Counted from the stretch's first letter, positions 1-10,110 are shown. The stretch: DNA of 64,000 bases from Effrenium voratum (GCA_963377175.1 CAUJNA010003774.1:310001-374000), one strand, 5' to 3'. Notes: generated by a model from the letters alone, not told the origin. Translations and numbers: made by a program.

Positions 1-699
1 GGGGGGGGTCTGGGCTCGAAGGGGCATGAGAAAGCCTGAAGGTGGGGGAGAAAGCGTTTCGTCCAGGGCGCCTATGGTGGAGCTGGTTCACAGAGCACAG
101 GTGCCGGACACTCAGCGCAATGAGCCACCGAGACTTCGGCTTAGAACATGTTGGAACCTTCGGCGGTGTTCTTTTTGTTTTTGCATTCTAGTTGTGTATT
201 GGACAGATTGTTACCGGAAGCCCATGCGTTCCGCGCCCTTACAAGCAGATTGGACATATTTTAGGCCTTGCGTTTATCAATACATGACCCCCTTCTTTAC
301 CAGCACTAGGGGGAGTACTTAGGGCTGTTGTTCCATACTGCTTGTGGATATAGTCACTGCCAATTTTGTTGAAGAGTCACTACCAAATTGTAGGCAGAGC
401 TATCACGAATTTGGGGGGTATAGAGGCACTACCAATGTTGGGCAGAGCCACTACCATTTTTTACGCCAAAATGGTGGCGAAGCTGACGACTTTGGTGGAG
501 GTGGGCGTTTTGTGTGTGTGGTTTTGGGTAATGCGCAAAAGTTCCGGACATTTCGGCATTGCATAGTGTCAGTTGGGCTCGTCGGTTCCAGCTTTACAGG
601 ATGCCAGTGCGAGCAGTGCATTTACGTTTTACATCTAAAGTTGTTGAATCATTTTACGTGAGTGTCCCTTGCATCAGGTACCCCCCCAATGGGTTGATT
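1..699. other. No gene recognised
   Basis: Short open frames occur on the plus strand, but none has a recognisable domain, convincing exon boundaries or sustained coding bias. It reads as intergenic or intronic DNA. A loose repetition of 'cactaccaa' phrases between 350 and 470 is the only internal structure seen. Confidence 0.5.
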
Positions 700-774
700 G
701 GTGGTTTGGGGATTTGAACCCCACCTTTGAAACCAATGGGCGCCAAAGGTGCCCCCGGTGCGGTCCAAACCACC
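700..774 (-). repeat. tRNA-like (SINE-like) module
   Basis: Read on the minus strand, this 75-nt stretch has a perfect 7-bp acceptor-like pair (GGTGGTT with AACCACC). It also has a perfect T-arm, TGGGG-TTCAAAT-CCCCA, whose loop matches the tRNA B-box core GTTCRAnnC. The middle does not fold into convincing D and anticodon arms, so it is not called a tRNA gene. A shortened relative with the same acceptor pair and a similar T-arm lies at 20626-20679 on the plus strand, which suggests a tRNA-derived dispersed repeat. Confidence 0.4.
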
Positions 775-829
775 GCACCAAGGGGTGAGCGTCACTCACA
801 TGCAAATTCTGGCATTGTGCTCGTGGCGT

Positions 830-1900
830 TCCTCCAACCACACGCCCGTCGAGAGTTTGTTTGACCGCCAGGCTCAAACACCGCGCCCTTCTAGTGTTGG
901 AGTCGAACCGAACGCTCTTCTTTGACGCGAAAACTGGCTTGGTACAAGCTGGTATGAAGTGTACATTTGGTATAAAATATGGTCCTGCAAAATTGGTATG
1001 AAATTTGGCAAATGTCAACGGCACAGCCACAAGTTATGCCAATTTATACCAACTGTTGCAGCCCGACATATTTGTTTTTGCCGGATATGCCCCCCAACTT
1101 GGTATGAAGTCTGAGCCCTTTGCTGCCAGTGGTACTTGTTTTGGCATACACGTACACTTAGACATTTTTGCACGGGGTTTAGACATAAGTTCTGGGCAGA
1201 AGCAACGCTCTTTGGGTCAAGTGCAAATTCAAAATGCCGATGCGGCAACAAATGATATCTCGCGTGGGAAAGAGAACAATGCCGGCTGTTTGAGACACTT
1301 GACAAACCATGAATCATGAAAGTTATCAGAATCAAGAGCTTCTTAAATTATTGACACCCGACACATCATCCTAGATTGATAGAGTGCCACTACTGTAGGG
1401 TGAGTGGGTGCTGCAAATGCATGTCCGGGGCGCCTTTCTGAACTGGCAGATGGACATCTTGGATCTTGGATCCAGGGATCTAAATCCAATTTTGGATTTC
1501 CAGATCCGGGATTTAGATTTAGGATTGTAGGGTCTAGTTCCGAGATTTCTCTGAAAGTCTCCTGCACACCTTGGGCTTTGGGTCCATTTCTAAATCTCAG
1601 GATTTTGCTCTAGATGTCAAAGCCCTCAGAATTCAGATTTCTAAATAGATGCTTTTTTTGCAACCAGAGCGTTTGTAAAACGATCTAAGCCTTGACAAGT
1701 GGTTGACGCGGGCAGGAGTTGCAGTTGTTTTTTGCAGATTTCTGGTGCTACTTTTGATCAACCATTCAGACCATAGGAATGAACTTGGTACATATGTTGG
1801 AGTCTGAGCAAAACCACGGATATCTGGGGGTGGGGGTACTAGCATAAGTATACATACACAATATACATACAAACAGATGTGTATATATATATATATAGAT
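830..1900. other. Gene-poor stretch with short repeated phrases
   Basis: No coding exon is recognised. 'ggtatgaa' or 'ggtataaa' phrases recur between 950 and 1110, and 'ggatctaaat/ggatttaga' phrases between 1455 and 1530, consistent with decayed tandem repeats. Confidence 0.4.
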
Positions 1901-2004
1901 TAATGTTCCGTGACAGTCCATTTGCATATTGTTGCCAACTCAGCTTACCCGGCGCAGAATAACGCAGTCTGATGATTTTGTGAGGGACGCAAGGCAAACC
2001 ACCA

Positions 2005-2112
2005 TTTGGGTGTGGGTCAAGAAAAGGGCAACGCCAAAATGGAAAATGGAAGCAAGGACGAAAATCTGTGGTCCCTGTCCTGGTGGTGTCATTTTGACCC
2101 ATACCCATTTTT
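2005..2112 (+). repeat. MITE-like repeat family A, divergent copy
   Basis: The copy begins with a 'gtgtgggtcaa' end and finishes with the inverted 'tttgacccataccc' end, about 100 bp apart. The interior follows the same order as the copies at 2827-2938 and 30797-30900 (an 'aaaatgg' block, then 'gactaaaa/gacgaaaa', then 'cggtccc..tggtggt'). It has no coding capacity and is more diverged than the other two. Confidence 0.6.
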
Positions 2113-2159
2113 GGGCTAGGTCCGCCAGTAGTGCCCTTTCTCACCCCTTTTTTGGGGAA

Positions 2160-2270
2160 GGGTTAGTCTACTAAAATAGACTACAGAAAAAAGTTGGTAC
2201 CCTTATTCTATCCTCTCTAAGGGTTAGTCTACTAAAATAGACTACAGAAGAGCGGGTATTCTAACCTCTC
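2160..2270 (+). repeat. Stem-loop repeat family B, two tandem copies
   Basis: The phrase 'gggttagtctactaaaatagactacag' occurs twice, at about 2160 and 2221. Its core AGTCTA-ctaaaa-TAGACT is a 6-bp-stem hairpin. A third, slightly changed copy lies at about 3146-3175. All three are followed by 'ggtaccctta/gggtattcta...cctctc', which marks a dispersed family. Confidence 0.6.
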
Positions 2271-2289
2271 TACTGGAGGACCTAGTGGG

Positions 2290-3366
2290 GATCCCTATTT
2301 TGATGCCCAACAGGTGGTGCACACCATGGAAGTTCTGGCTGGAGACCTCCAGAAGGAGATGGAAGTGGGCGCCAAAGAAGAAGCGGAGGTCTGGATCTGC
2401 CGGGCTTCGAGTTTCCGGGAGTCTGTTCCAGGTTGATAGCTGGTGGTGGTCAATCCTTCTACCGGGGAAGTTTGCAAGCCGCGATTTTTGTCGGCGATGT
2501 TTGGCTTCATTTCAGGGCAGCGCAATTATGCCCGGCTCGCAGTGCGAGTTGGCCACTGGCGTTTTGAGATGGTTGCTGCAAATGGTTGATTTACAAAAGA
2601 ATATGGGCAGCAACTGTAGGGAGTGCTTGCAACCGAATTGAACAGCAGTCATCACATGTGCGCGGAAGTTCCAGCGACAGTGTACAAGCGCAGTAGTGCA
2701 AGTGGGAGACTTCTTGCTGGGTAGTTTTGCAATCTGTTTGCAGACTCGCAATCGTATGATGTATTGATGGGGCTGTTTTGCCCACACTCACCCGAAGTTT
2801 GCAGGCGCCCATGCGTGGCTCTGCCAGATATGGATGTGGGTCAAACATAGGTACCCAAAATGGAACCCTGGTAAATGGAAACATGGACTAAAACTTGCGG
2901 TCCCCTAGTGGTTTAATTTTGACCCATATCCATATAAACCCCATCAGCGTCTTTGCATGCTTAGACCATTCGGAGGCTTCGGGCGAGGCACCAGATTGCT
3001 CCGCGCACAGGCGGAAGCCTTGTACAAGGACGCGAAAGCAGACCTGGAATCGCAGAAGAGCGGCTTGGAGCGTGCCTCCCAGCCTTTAAGGACGGTTGCT
3101 AGGTCCCCCAGTAGTGCCAACTGTTGCCGTTTCTTTTTTGGGGAAGGGTTACTCTACTATCATAGACTACAGAAAAAGAAACGGTACCCTTATTCTAACC
3201 TCTCTGGAGGACCTAGGTTAATTTTAAATCGAGAGGCTTGCAGCAACGCCGTGCTTGACCCGAAATTCTTGCGTTGCGCGGGGGGCCCGCCTGCAAGGTC
3301 AGCTCTTGACCAGTTGGCGAAGGAGAAGGGCGAAGCCGAGTCTGCCAAGGAGGACTTAAAGGGTCT
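2290..3366 (+). CDS. Coiled-coil protein gene, three exon segments
   Basis: Three separated plus-strand segments share a Lys/Glu/Ala-rich helical composition and look like exons of one gene. The first, about 2308-2386, includes MEVLAGDLQKEMEV and ends before a GTCTGG donor-like site. The second, about 3009-3080, follows a CAG acceptor and reads AEALYKDAKADLESQ. The third, about 3300-3360, follows an AG and reads SALDQLAKEKGEAES. All three are predicted heptad-like helices. Repeats of families A and B occupy the introns. The pattern (many Lys, Glu, Ala and Ser, no enzyme motif) resembles a large family of coiled-coil proteins common in dinoflagellates; that link is from memory and not tested. 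Function is unknown. Exon limits are approximate and flanking exons were not found. Confidence 0.45.
2827..2938 (+). repeat. MITE-like repeat family A, best copy
   Basis: The ends are inverted repeats: ATATGGATGTGGGTCAAA at the left and TTTGACCCATATCCATAT at the right, 17 of 18 positions pairing. The element is about 110 bp, has no ORF and sits between exon-like segments of the coiled-coil gene. Other copies lie at 2005-2112 and 30797-30900, with a partial copy at 28247-28296. Confidence 0.7.
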
Positions 3367-3744
3367 TGATTTAAACAGAGAGTCTGGATTATGTCTCCTG
3401 TTTCAGTTTGCTGGCATGAATCATAGACTGACTGGTCAGGGTTGTGAGTGGTCACTGTTTGACGAGGTTGGGGCGCAAGCTGGGATGGATTTCAATGGAT
3501 TTCAGCCGTCCAGGAGGAGGCTTGTTCAAAAGTGGGCTAATACAAAATTCCTGATTTCTGGTTGCGGAGGTCAGTGTTTGCCCAGTTGAGTTTGCTTCGT
3601 TCTCTGCTGAACTTTGGAATGTACCTGGACGGCTGGTTTTGCATTCCGTTTTCACTTGAGTCTTGTATGTAGCTACTATTCCTCTTTCAGTACCACAAAA
3701 TTCTGGTCGGCGCCCAAGGCGGAAGTAACATGTAAAACTCGATT

Positions 3745-4060
3745 TGGGTATTGTCTCCCTCTTTGTTTTTTTGGTCTTCCTCTTTATCTTTCTCTGTCTC
3801 TGTCCTTTTTCTTCCTCCTTATCCTTATTTTTCCATTCCTTGCCTCTGTCTTTGCCTTGTTATTAAAATTTAGGTTTCTCCGTCTCTTTCTTGTTTTTAT
3901 TGTTTATTTTTATTCTGTCTCTCTTTTTCGTTTTCTCTTTCTATGTCTCTGTCTCTGCCTCCTTTTCTCTTTATCTTTCTTTGTCTCTTCTTCTGCTTCT
4001 TCTTCTTGTTTGTCTTTTTCCTGATATTTGTCTGTCTCTGTCTTATCTGAAGGAATGCAA
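3745..4060 (+). repeat. Pyrimidine-rich tract (TCTCTGTC-like)
   Basis: Low-complexity CT-rich DNA about 300 bp long immediately precedes the retroelement. Reading frames here give only Ser/Leu/Phe low-complexity peptides and are not treated as coding. Confidence 0.8.
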
Positions 4061-4105
4061 GGCCACTCACGAGACTTTTGGCTATGATCAAGTGTAATAT
4101 CTGCA

Positions 4106-4164
4106 CGATGCATGGCTCAAGGAAAACAGTGGCCCCTAGCTGCTTCGGTCGGTGCTACCGTTTT
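4106..4164 (+). repeat. Left 59-bp direct repeat of the retroelement
   Basis: It matches 9973-10031 at 58 of 59 positions; the only change is an A or G inside 'ggaaa[a/g]cag'. It begins CGATGCATGG and ends GCTACCGTTTT. Confidence 0.8.
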
Positions 4165-4423
4165 TCATGGTAGCGGAGCGCCGGCTCCCTGGGAGGTTTA
4201 ATCAGCCTCCGCAGGTTCGCGTCATCGGTGGACGCCATGACCGCCGAGGTGCAGACAGCCGGGCGGTGGGTCGTGCAGGTGACGCTGGGGATATTCTGCT
4301 GGAAGGGCCCCTTGAGGCGCACCGGACTCGGGCCGTGGGTGGCCGTGGTGTTTGCGCCAGTGTATCTGTCTGTTTGAGGGTTGTGGCGGTGCTCATTTGT
4401 TTGACGTTCTGCTACGAATTCTG

Positions 4424-6027
4424 CATGGCGGATGGATCAGGAGGTGGATTCAACATGAAAGATATTGGCAATATCTTGAATCAACTGGTGCAAGAGCAGC
4501 GGACGCAGCAGACAAGGTTGGAGGAACTCGGCCGCGGAGTTTTGGGTACACAGACGGTTACAGAGGGCGTGATCGGCAGTGTTGTGGACCAGGTGCAAGG
4601 AGCCTTTCAGCAACAGCAACAGCACACGCAGAATCAGGTGACCCAGATTGCAGGAGCAGTGCAACAGCTTCAATCGCAATTGCAGCAGTTTGTGCAGAGC
4701 GCGGGCAATCTTACAACATCAGCAGCTGTGTCGGCGCCGGATGGGTCTTTATCCGGAGGTCATCAGGAATGGCGGGCGGTAGCCCGAGGGGTGTGTCAGA
4801 TGGTGGTGGTATTTCTGGGTCGTTACCACAAGGACCCGGGGCTGGCGCGGCATCAGGATCGGGTGCAACTGGAGCAAGTGGACCGGTGCCACATTGGTTC
4901 AACATGGCGGGCAATCAAGCAGGTGGTGGACTGCCAGGGCAAACGGGCACAGGTGTACATCCGGGAGTGGCATACGCAGTGCAGCATGGCGGTGTGGACG
5001 CAAAAGGGCTTGGGAAGCCATCGGTTTTTGATCCGAGCAAGACGGATAAGATGACGTTTCAGGATTGGTCGGAGGCATTGATCACCCTGGTCGATGCGCA
5101 GATTCCTGGGACTTGGGAGATCCTGGAGTGGGTGTCGCAGAAGCAGCCGAAGAGCAGCTTGGATCAGATCACCATCCTCACGGGTTTCCCACACCTGGAC
5201 CGCACCTTGGTGGAGTACACAGATTCTAATTTGTACGCAGCGCTTTTTTACGTTCACTGCGGGAGAGGCACGAAGCCTTGTGAGACAGGCGCGCCGTCCG
5301 AACGGCTTGGAGGCATTGCGGATGCTGCAGGTGAGGTTCAACCCCCTGACGGTCGGTAGGCAACGAGCCAACTTGACCAAGATCACCAGCCCTCCGGAAT
5401 CAGTGCCTTTGAATCAGTTGCCCTCAGAGATCATCGCATGGGAGAACCGCATTGTGGAGTACGAGAGCAAGCCGGGAGCAGATTCGGTTTCTGAATCGTT
5501 GAAGATGGTCACCATTGTGGCTATGTGTCCGGCTAAGCTGAAGGAGCATTTGCAGTTGAACGCGGCTCGGCACACCCGATATTTCAAGATCAGGGAGGAG
5601 ATTTTTACCTTTCTGGACCCATGGATGTTGGATCTCTGGGAAAAGGAAAAGGCGGTAAAGGCTGCTATGTTTGCGGAGGAGCTCACTTTGCACGAGACTG
5701 CAAGGACAAGGGCGGCAAGGGCGAGAAGGGTGGCCAAGGCAAGGGGAAGAAAGGAAAATCTAAGGACAAGGGCAAGAAAGGCAAAGGCGGAGGATTTCAG
5801 CAGGCGGTTTGCCCTATTTGCAAGAAGGGCACACGAAGGAGAACTGCTGGTCCACGCCGAAGAGCCTTAGTGCCATGGACCCCGCGCTTAGCCATCTGCA
5901 GTCGCTTTATGCCAAAGCAGCCCTTGATGAGTGTCAGAAGAATCAGGGACAGCCGAGCGCACCGGCATCGCCCACAGCATCCACGGTGGGTCCATCAGCC
6001 TCACAGGTGATGATTCCTTGCACGTGA
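4424..6027 (+). pseudogene. Gag-like region with two zinc knuckles, frameshifted
   Basis: The likely start is the ATG at 4424. A Gln-rich N-terminal part (about 4500-4720) is followed in another frame by a capsid-like part with KMTFQDWSEALITLVD near 5050. A third frame continues to about 5620. Two nucleic-acid-binding CCHC knuckles follow: CYVCGGAHFARDC (CX2CX4HX4C, near 5660) in a Lys/Gly-rich context, and CPICKKGHTKENC near 5810 in yet another frame. The knuckles would bind element RNA. At least four frames are needed to read through, which shows decay or sequence errors. No aspartic protease DSG/DTG motif was found after the knuckles. Confidence 0.7.
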
Positions 6028-6189
6028 GAAATGTGGGAGGTCTCAACATCAGGGCGCTGGGTGTTTTGACCCGGGCGACTTCATCATCGCGTGGGGCACC
6101 GTCGGCAAGTTCAAGGAACTTGGGAGCACGGCCGAAAGCATCTGCGACCAGATCAACAGATCCTTATGATTTACTGGTGAGTTTGGACA

Positions 6190-6633
6190 GCGGGCATTTG
6201 CCGCAAGGGAGCTACAGCGCGGAGAATGCGACAAAGGGAGAGAGCCAGAGCAACGCCCAGGCAGAGTCAATGCTAGGGAAAATCCAAGGTCAGGCACGGA
6301 CATTGAGGAGTGCTCTGGAGGCGAATTGCGGGTGTGCTTTTACCTCGACATCCGGCTTTCGCTTGGCTCATTGGCTACGCGGCAAGTTGGTGGTCAAGGT
6401 TTCAACGCGGAGTCGACGGGAAGACTGGATTCGAGAGGAGCACGGGCACGCGGCGGAGGCAGCCGCTGCCGCAGTTCGGCGAGCGTGTGTGGTATGAGCC
6501 TTTGAAGGAATCTGGTACCCGGAAGAAGAAGTTTGACGCCAAGTTCTGTGATGGAGTCTACTTGGGCATCCAGGAGAACTCGCTGTTGAAGTGGATTGGC
6601 ACCCGGAAGGAGTCGTCAGAGCCTGGAGTATAA
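6190..6633 (+). pseudogene. Integrase C-terminal remnant
   Basis: Peptides such as GKIQGQARTLRSALE, then in the next frame FGERVWYEP and FDAKFCDGVYLGIQ, fit the region after the catalytic core of copia integrases. The HHCC zinc finger and the D,D-35-E core expected upstream are not visible between 6030 and 6190. The domain therefore looks internally deleted, and one frameshift lies near 6310-6340. The part from about 6640 to 7255 is open in short pieces but carries no clear motif. Confidence 0.5.
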
Positions 6634-7254
6634 AGCTGAGGCCGGAGAGCGAGAAATGGAACGTGGATGAATTCAACGGTTTTGTGGGTCTTCCGTGGCA
6701 AGTGAGGCCCAGCAGTTCCAGGGATGGCATGAAAATACTTCCTGGGATTGAAAAGGATTTGGTGGTGGAAATTCAAGACAATGTGAACCAGCCAAAGAAG
6801 GACGTGGTCGTGGAGGTGAAGAGAAAAGGGTATGGTCCTTGAGGGATCTACCTGCGGAAGGATGTGGAGTTGGCCATGTATGGCTACACGGATGGTTGTG
6901 ACGGATGTGTGTCGGCACAACACAGTCTTTCGAGGAAGCAGCGCAGTGCAGCATGCAGAGAGAGGATCGCCAAGGAGATGGAGCAGGCCGGAAAAGGTTG
7001 GAGAGAGCCAAGACCAGAGAGACAGCCTATTTCTTGGCACATCATGAGCGAGAGCAACGCGAGGAGGCTTCGGCAAGCAAGAGGTCAGCAGAGGAAGGTG
7101 ACCAGAAGGAAGCCAAGAAGAGAGTCGTTGAGGTGGAGGTGGACATACCTCTGCCCGATTTAGCAGCCCCCATGAGTACTTCACCCGATCCTTCACCGGC
7201 GGTCGGGGTGAAGGTGGGGGAAAGCGTGATGGAGGGCAAAGCAGTGGATCATCC

Positions 7255-7857
7255 ATGGAGTTGAGTTCTCTACGAATGAGAGGAGATCATCGTGCTCAAT
7301 CAGTGGGATACGAGTTGGGCTTGCTGGAGGCCATGGAGTTGATGAGAGATGAAGAGGAAGAAGAAAGGAGGTTGATGCTTCAGACGGGATCATGGAGTGC
7401 CAAGGAGGTATATGGATTGGAGATTGCAGAGGTTTTCTCCCCGCCGAGAATCACAGAGGCTGGGAGGAGAAAGGGGTGCTTGAGTGACATCGCTTTTGAC
7501 TTGCGCACACAAGACGAGGATGGCAATGCTTGGGACCTTTCCAAGCCGGAGGTGCAGGAAAAGGCTGAGGAGTTGATCGACCTGTTGCAGCCGGAGTTGA
7601 TCATTGGGTGTCCGCCCTGTGGGCCGTTTAGTGCTCTTCAGTGGTTGAATCACCCGAAGATGACAGAGCAGCAGGTGCAGGACCGCATGAAAGATGCAGT
7701 GGCGCATGTCGAATTCTGCGTCAGGCTGTATCGGAAGCAGATCTCGCGGAGGAAGTTCTTTCTTCATGAGCATCCTTCACGAGCAAGCTCATGGAAGTTG
7801 GAGTGTATGGAGGAGATCATGCAGGAAGATGGCGTGCGCCTATGGCATGAGCTCTGA
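7255..7857 (+). CDS. Cytosine-methyltransferase-like domain in the retroelement
   Basis: This 200-codon open frame contains VFSPPRITEAG, AFDLRTQDEDGNAWDLS, then LIIGCPPCGPFSALQWLN and later FFLHEHP. The arrangement resembles a Rossmann-type methyltransferase. The IGCPPC segment looks like catalytic motif IV (PPC) of C5-cytosine methyltransferases, and FLHEHP lies about where a later strand would be. It sits between the integrase remnant and RT, where Ty1/copia elements normally have no enzyme. Similar sequences occur in copia-like polyproteins of dinoflagellates as far as I recall, but no catalytic role is established. The frame ends at a TGA, and open pieces with motif GLVKKPTGYLTNS follow in another frame. 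Confidence 0.5.
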   Translation: MELSSLRMRGDHRAQSVGYELGLLEAMELMRDEEEEERRLMLQTGSWSAKEVYGLEIAEVFSPPRITEAGRRKGCLSDIAFDLRTQDEDGNAWDLSKPEVQEKAEELIDLLQPELIIGCPPCGPFSALQWLNHPKMTEQQVQDRMKDAVAHVEFCVRLYRKQISRRKFFLHEHPSRASSWKLECMEEIMQEDGVRLWHEL

Positions 7858-8245
7858 GGACCAAGATGGAGGAGGATTGGTCAAGAAGCCCACCGGGTAT
7901 CTGACCAATAGCAAGGAGATCGCCAAGGAATTATCCAAGAGGTGCAGCAACTCTGTGGCGGAGATAAAGGTGTGGAGGAGGAGAGACTTCGCTGCGAGGC
8001 GGTTCAGAGGGCCTGGATCAGGAGGGCCTCATTGGTCGCAGATGACGCTTGATGCGAACACCGGAGAAGTTCTTGATGACCTTCGGTGGCCCAAAGGTGC
8101 AATATGAGCAGCAGCCGCTTCCAGGTTTGGGTGCCAACGACATTGAGACGGTGTTCTATTACCAAGATGGTGGTGCGAAACTGCATAGGCATGTGCAATT
8201 GATGTGCGGCAGGGCGAAAGCAGCTGAGGTATATCCAAGGGTATT

Positions 8246-9457
8246 TTGCGAGAAGTGAAGATGAAGTATCCATTGGATTCTTTGAGTTTTGGGCCGGTCA
8301 ACCAGGAGGTGGATCTTGACATGAGTGCTGAAGACGACTGGATGGCTTATGTCGATGAGATTTCTGGCAAGGCCTTGAATGCAGCGTTGGTACGGGCGGC
8401 ACGGCAAGAAGAGCTTGAGTGTGCGGATCGCTACGGCATCTGGGACGAAGTGCCGACCCAAGAGTGCTGGGATCAGACCAAAGCAGCGCCCATCTCGACG
8501 CGATGGATCGACACGAATAAGGGCGATGAAGTGCGCCCAAATTACAGATCCCGCCTTGTTGTACAAGAACTTCGCACCAGTGCAGTTGAGGCGATGTTTG
8601 CAGCCACGCCACCACTTGAGAGCTTCAGATTCTTGATTTCCTTACAGAGGTGCAGCCGGGTCAAGAAGAAGTTGATGTTCATTGACATCAAGCGAGCCCA
8701 TTGGTGTGCGCAGGTTGCGAGGCTTATTTATGTCAAATTTCCACCGGAGCGCCAGCGTGCAGGATATTGTGCCAGATTGAATCGGGCGATGTACGGGACA
8801 CGGGATGCAGCAGCATGTTGGGAGGCAGAGTTTACAGATTTCTTCACTTCGTGCGGGTTTGCACCTGGCATCGGAAGCCCGGTATTATTTTGCAATGCAG
8901 TCAGGGACGTGCAGGTTTCAATTCATGGTGATGACATTACAGCTTTGGGTGAAGAAGCCCCGCTGTTGTGGCTGAAGGAACGCTTGGAGGAGAGGAACGA
9001 GCTGAAGTATGGTGGGCTTATGGGCCCGGATGATGGTGACATCAAGGATGTTGCTATTCTGAATCGGCTGGTGCACTTTCAGGCGGACGCTACAACTTAC
9101 GAGGCAGACCCTTGGCATGTGGAGATTCTTTTAGCAGAATTGAACCTGGGATTAGCAAAATCTGTAGTATCACCAGGTGTTGCTCGCACTGATGATGGGC
9201 CGGGAGAGCCATTGCGTGGGGACAACTTGAAAAGGTATCGCAGTTTGGTGATGCGTTGCAAGTATTTGGCGCAAGACAGGCCGGACATTGCATACAGTTG
9301 CAAGGAACTTGCGCGGCAAATGTCGTCTCCTACATCTAGGAGTTGGGAGGCGCTGAAACGGCTTGCGCGGTTCTTGAAAGGTCGGCCGAGGTTGGTTTGG
9401 CGTATTGAATGGCAGCCAGCAGCTGGGTTCACAGCGATTACGCGGGCTGTACCGTGA
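8246..9457 (+). CDS. Copia-type reverse transcriptase
   Basis: A 403-codon open frame carries an RVT_2-type reverse transcriptase. Visible landmarks in order are WDQTKAAPISTRWIDTNKGD at the start of the fingers, FIDIKRAH (first catalytic Asp), LNRAMYGTRDAAACWE, and VSIHGDDITALG with the HGDD active site at 8924-8935. The connection region DRPDIAYSCKELARQMSSPT follows, leading to RNase H. HGDD replaces the YVDD of yeast and plant copia elements. The enzyme would copy element RNA into cDNA. The frame is intact for about 400 residues, in contrast with gag, but stops just where RNase H should continue, so the domain is split by a frameshift near 9410-9457. Confidence 0.85.
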   Translation: MREVKMKYPLDSLSFGPVNQEVDLDMSAEDDWMAYVDEISGKALNAALVRAARQEELECADRYGIWDEVPTQECWDQTKAAPISTRWIDTNKGDEVRPNYRSRLVVQELRTSAVEAMFAATPPLESFRFLISLQRCSRVKKKLMFIDIKRAHWCAQVARLIYVKFPPERQRAGYCARLNRAMYGTRDAAACWEAEFTDFFTSCGFAPGIGSPVLFCNAVRDVQVSIHGDDITALGEEAPLLWLKERLEERNELKYGGLMGPDDGDIKDVAILNRLVHFQADATTYEADPWHVEILLAELNLGLAKSVVSPGVARTDDGPGEPLRGDNLKRYRSLVMRCKYLAQDRPDIAYSCKELARQMSSPTSRSWEALKRLARFLKGRPRLVWRIEWQPAAGFTAITRAVP

Positions 9458-9715
9458 GTCGCAAATCTACGAGTTGTGGAGCTTTGATGTTGGGAGCACA
9501 CCTCATCAAGTTCTACTCGTCCACGCAGCACGTTATCTCACTGTCAAGTGGCGAAGCTGAGTTTTACGCTGGGATAAAGGCCGGGTCAGTTTTGCTGGGA
9601 GCGATCAGCATGGCAGCAGACTTGGGCTGGACGCTTTCAGGGTACCTGACTCTGGGTGCGAGCGCGGCGAAATCAATGCTGTCGCGGACAGTGGCAAGGC
9701 CAAGCACATCCAGCC
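9409..9715 (+). pseudogene. RNase H domain, frameshifted
   Basis: SDYAGCTVSRKSTSCGALML, then SSTQHVISLSSGEAEFYAG, matches the RNase H domain that ends copia polyproteins: the Asp of SDYAG and Glu of SGEAEF are expected catalytic residues. After about 9640 the frame changes again (a KAKHIQPK-like piece). The usual C-terminal tail is absent on this strand and appears on the opposite strand just downstream. Confidence 0.7.
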
Positions 9716-9987
9716 AAAAGTCTCGCGAGCGGCCTTGCATTCCGACAGGCCCTCTTGACCTTGTGCGCCTAAGCACACGGCCACCTCACTTTCAAAGCGA
9801 GTCGGTGCTCCGCCTCACTGTGCTCGAGGCTCATGCACCGCATCAAATCCTGGATGCGTTGTCCATCCAGGTGCTTTGTCCCGGCATCTGCCGGATTGAC
9901 GGCAGTGCCAACCTTCTTCAAGACAATGTCTTTGCTCTGAACTCTCTGCTGGAGCCAGAGGTAGCTCCGGCGCGATGCATGGCTCAA
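9716..9987 (-). pseudogene. Inverted C-terminal tail of copia polyprotein
   Basis: The minus strand encodes SYLWLQQRVQSKDIVLKKV, then NPADAGTKHLDGQRIQDLM, which is the typical end of a dinoflagellate/plant copia polyprotein (the NPAD-TK motif). It lies directly after RNase H but in the opposite orientation. Farther along the minus strand is 'ggaatgcaaggcc', and a close copy of that stretch, about 33 bp, lies on the plus strand at about 4053-4086 outside the left repeat. An inversion or two-element rearrangement best explains this. Confidence 0.65.
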
Positions 9988-10031
9988 GGAAAGCAGTGGC
10001 CCCTAGCTGCTTCGGTCGGTGCTACCGTTTT
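9973..10031 (+). repeat. Right 59-bp direct repeat of the retroelement
   Basis: Same orientation and 58/59 identity to 4106-4164. It overlaps the start of the inverted coding tail and is followed at once by a TC microsatellite. Confidence 0.8.
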
Positions 10032-10035
10032 ATCA

Positions 10036-10038
10036 TTG

Positions 10039-10107
<69 letters not shown>
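10036..10107 (+). repeat. (TC)n microsatellite
   Basis: About 70 bp of nearly pure TC dinucleotide follows the right direct repeat. The left side of the element is likewise bordered by CT-rich DNA (3745-4060). Confidence 0.95.

Positions 10108-10110
<3 letters not shown>

Larger units (their letters stand above)
4106..10031 (+). mobile_element. Degenerate copia-like retroelement
   Basis: The element runs from one copy of a 59-bp direct repeat (4106-4164) to the other (9973-10031); the two differ at one position. The order inside is gag, integrase remnant, methyltransferase-like region, reverse transcriptase, RNase H, as in Ty1/copia elements. Frames shift repeatedly in gag and around the integrase. 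The integrase zinc finger and catalytic core appear to be missing, and the last coding segment is inverted. The copy is therefore almost certainly inactive. No longer LTR could be found, so the 59-bp repeats may be short LTRs, remnants, or unrelated to the true ends. Confidence 0.75.

Noticed and set aside
700..774. A functional tRNA gene
   Set aside because: Acceptor and T-arm are perfect, but D and anticodon stems cannot be formed convincingly.
4111..4120. GGCTCAAG resembling the 3' end of the dinoflagellate spliced leader
   Set aside because: Only eight bases match, the preceding CCATTTT is not present, and at 9973-10031 the same bases lie in inverted coding sequence.
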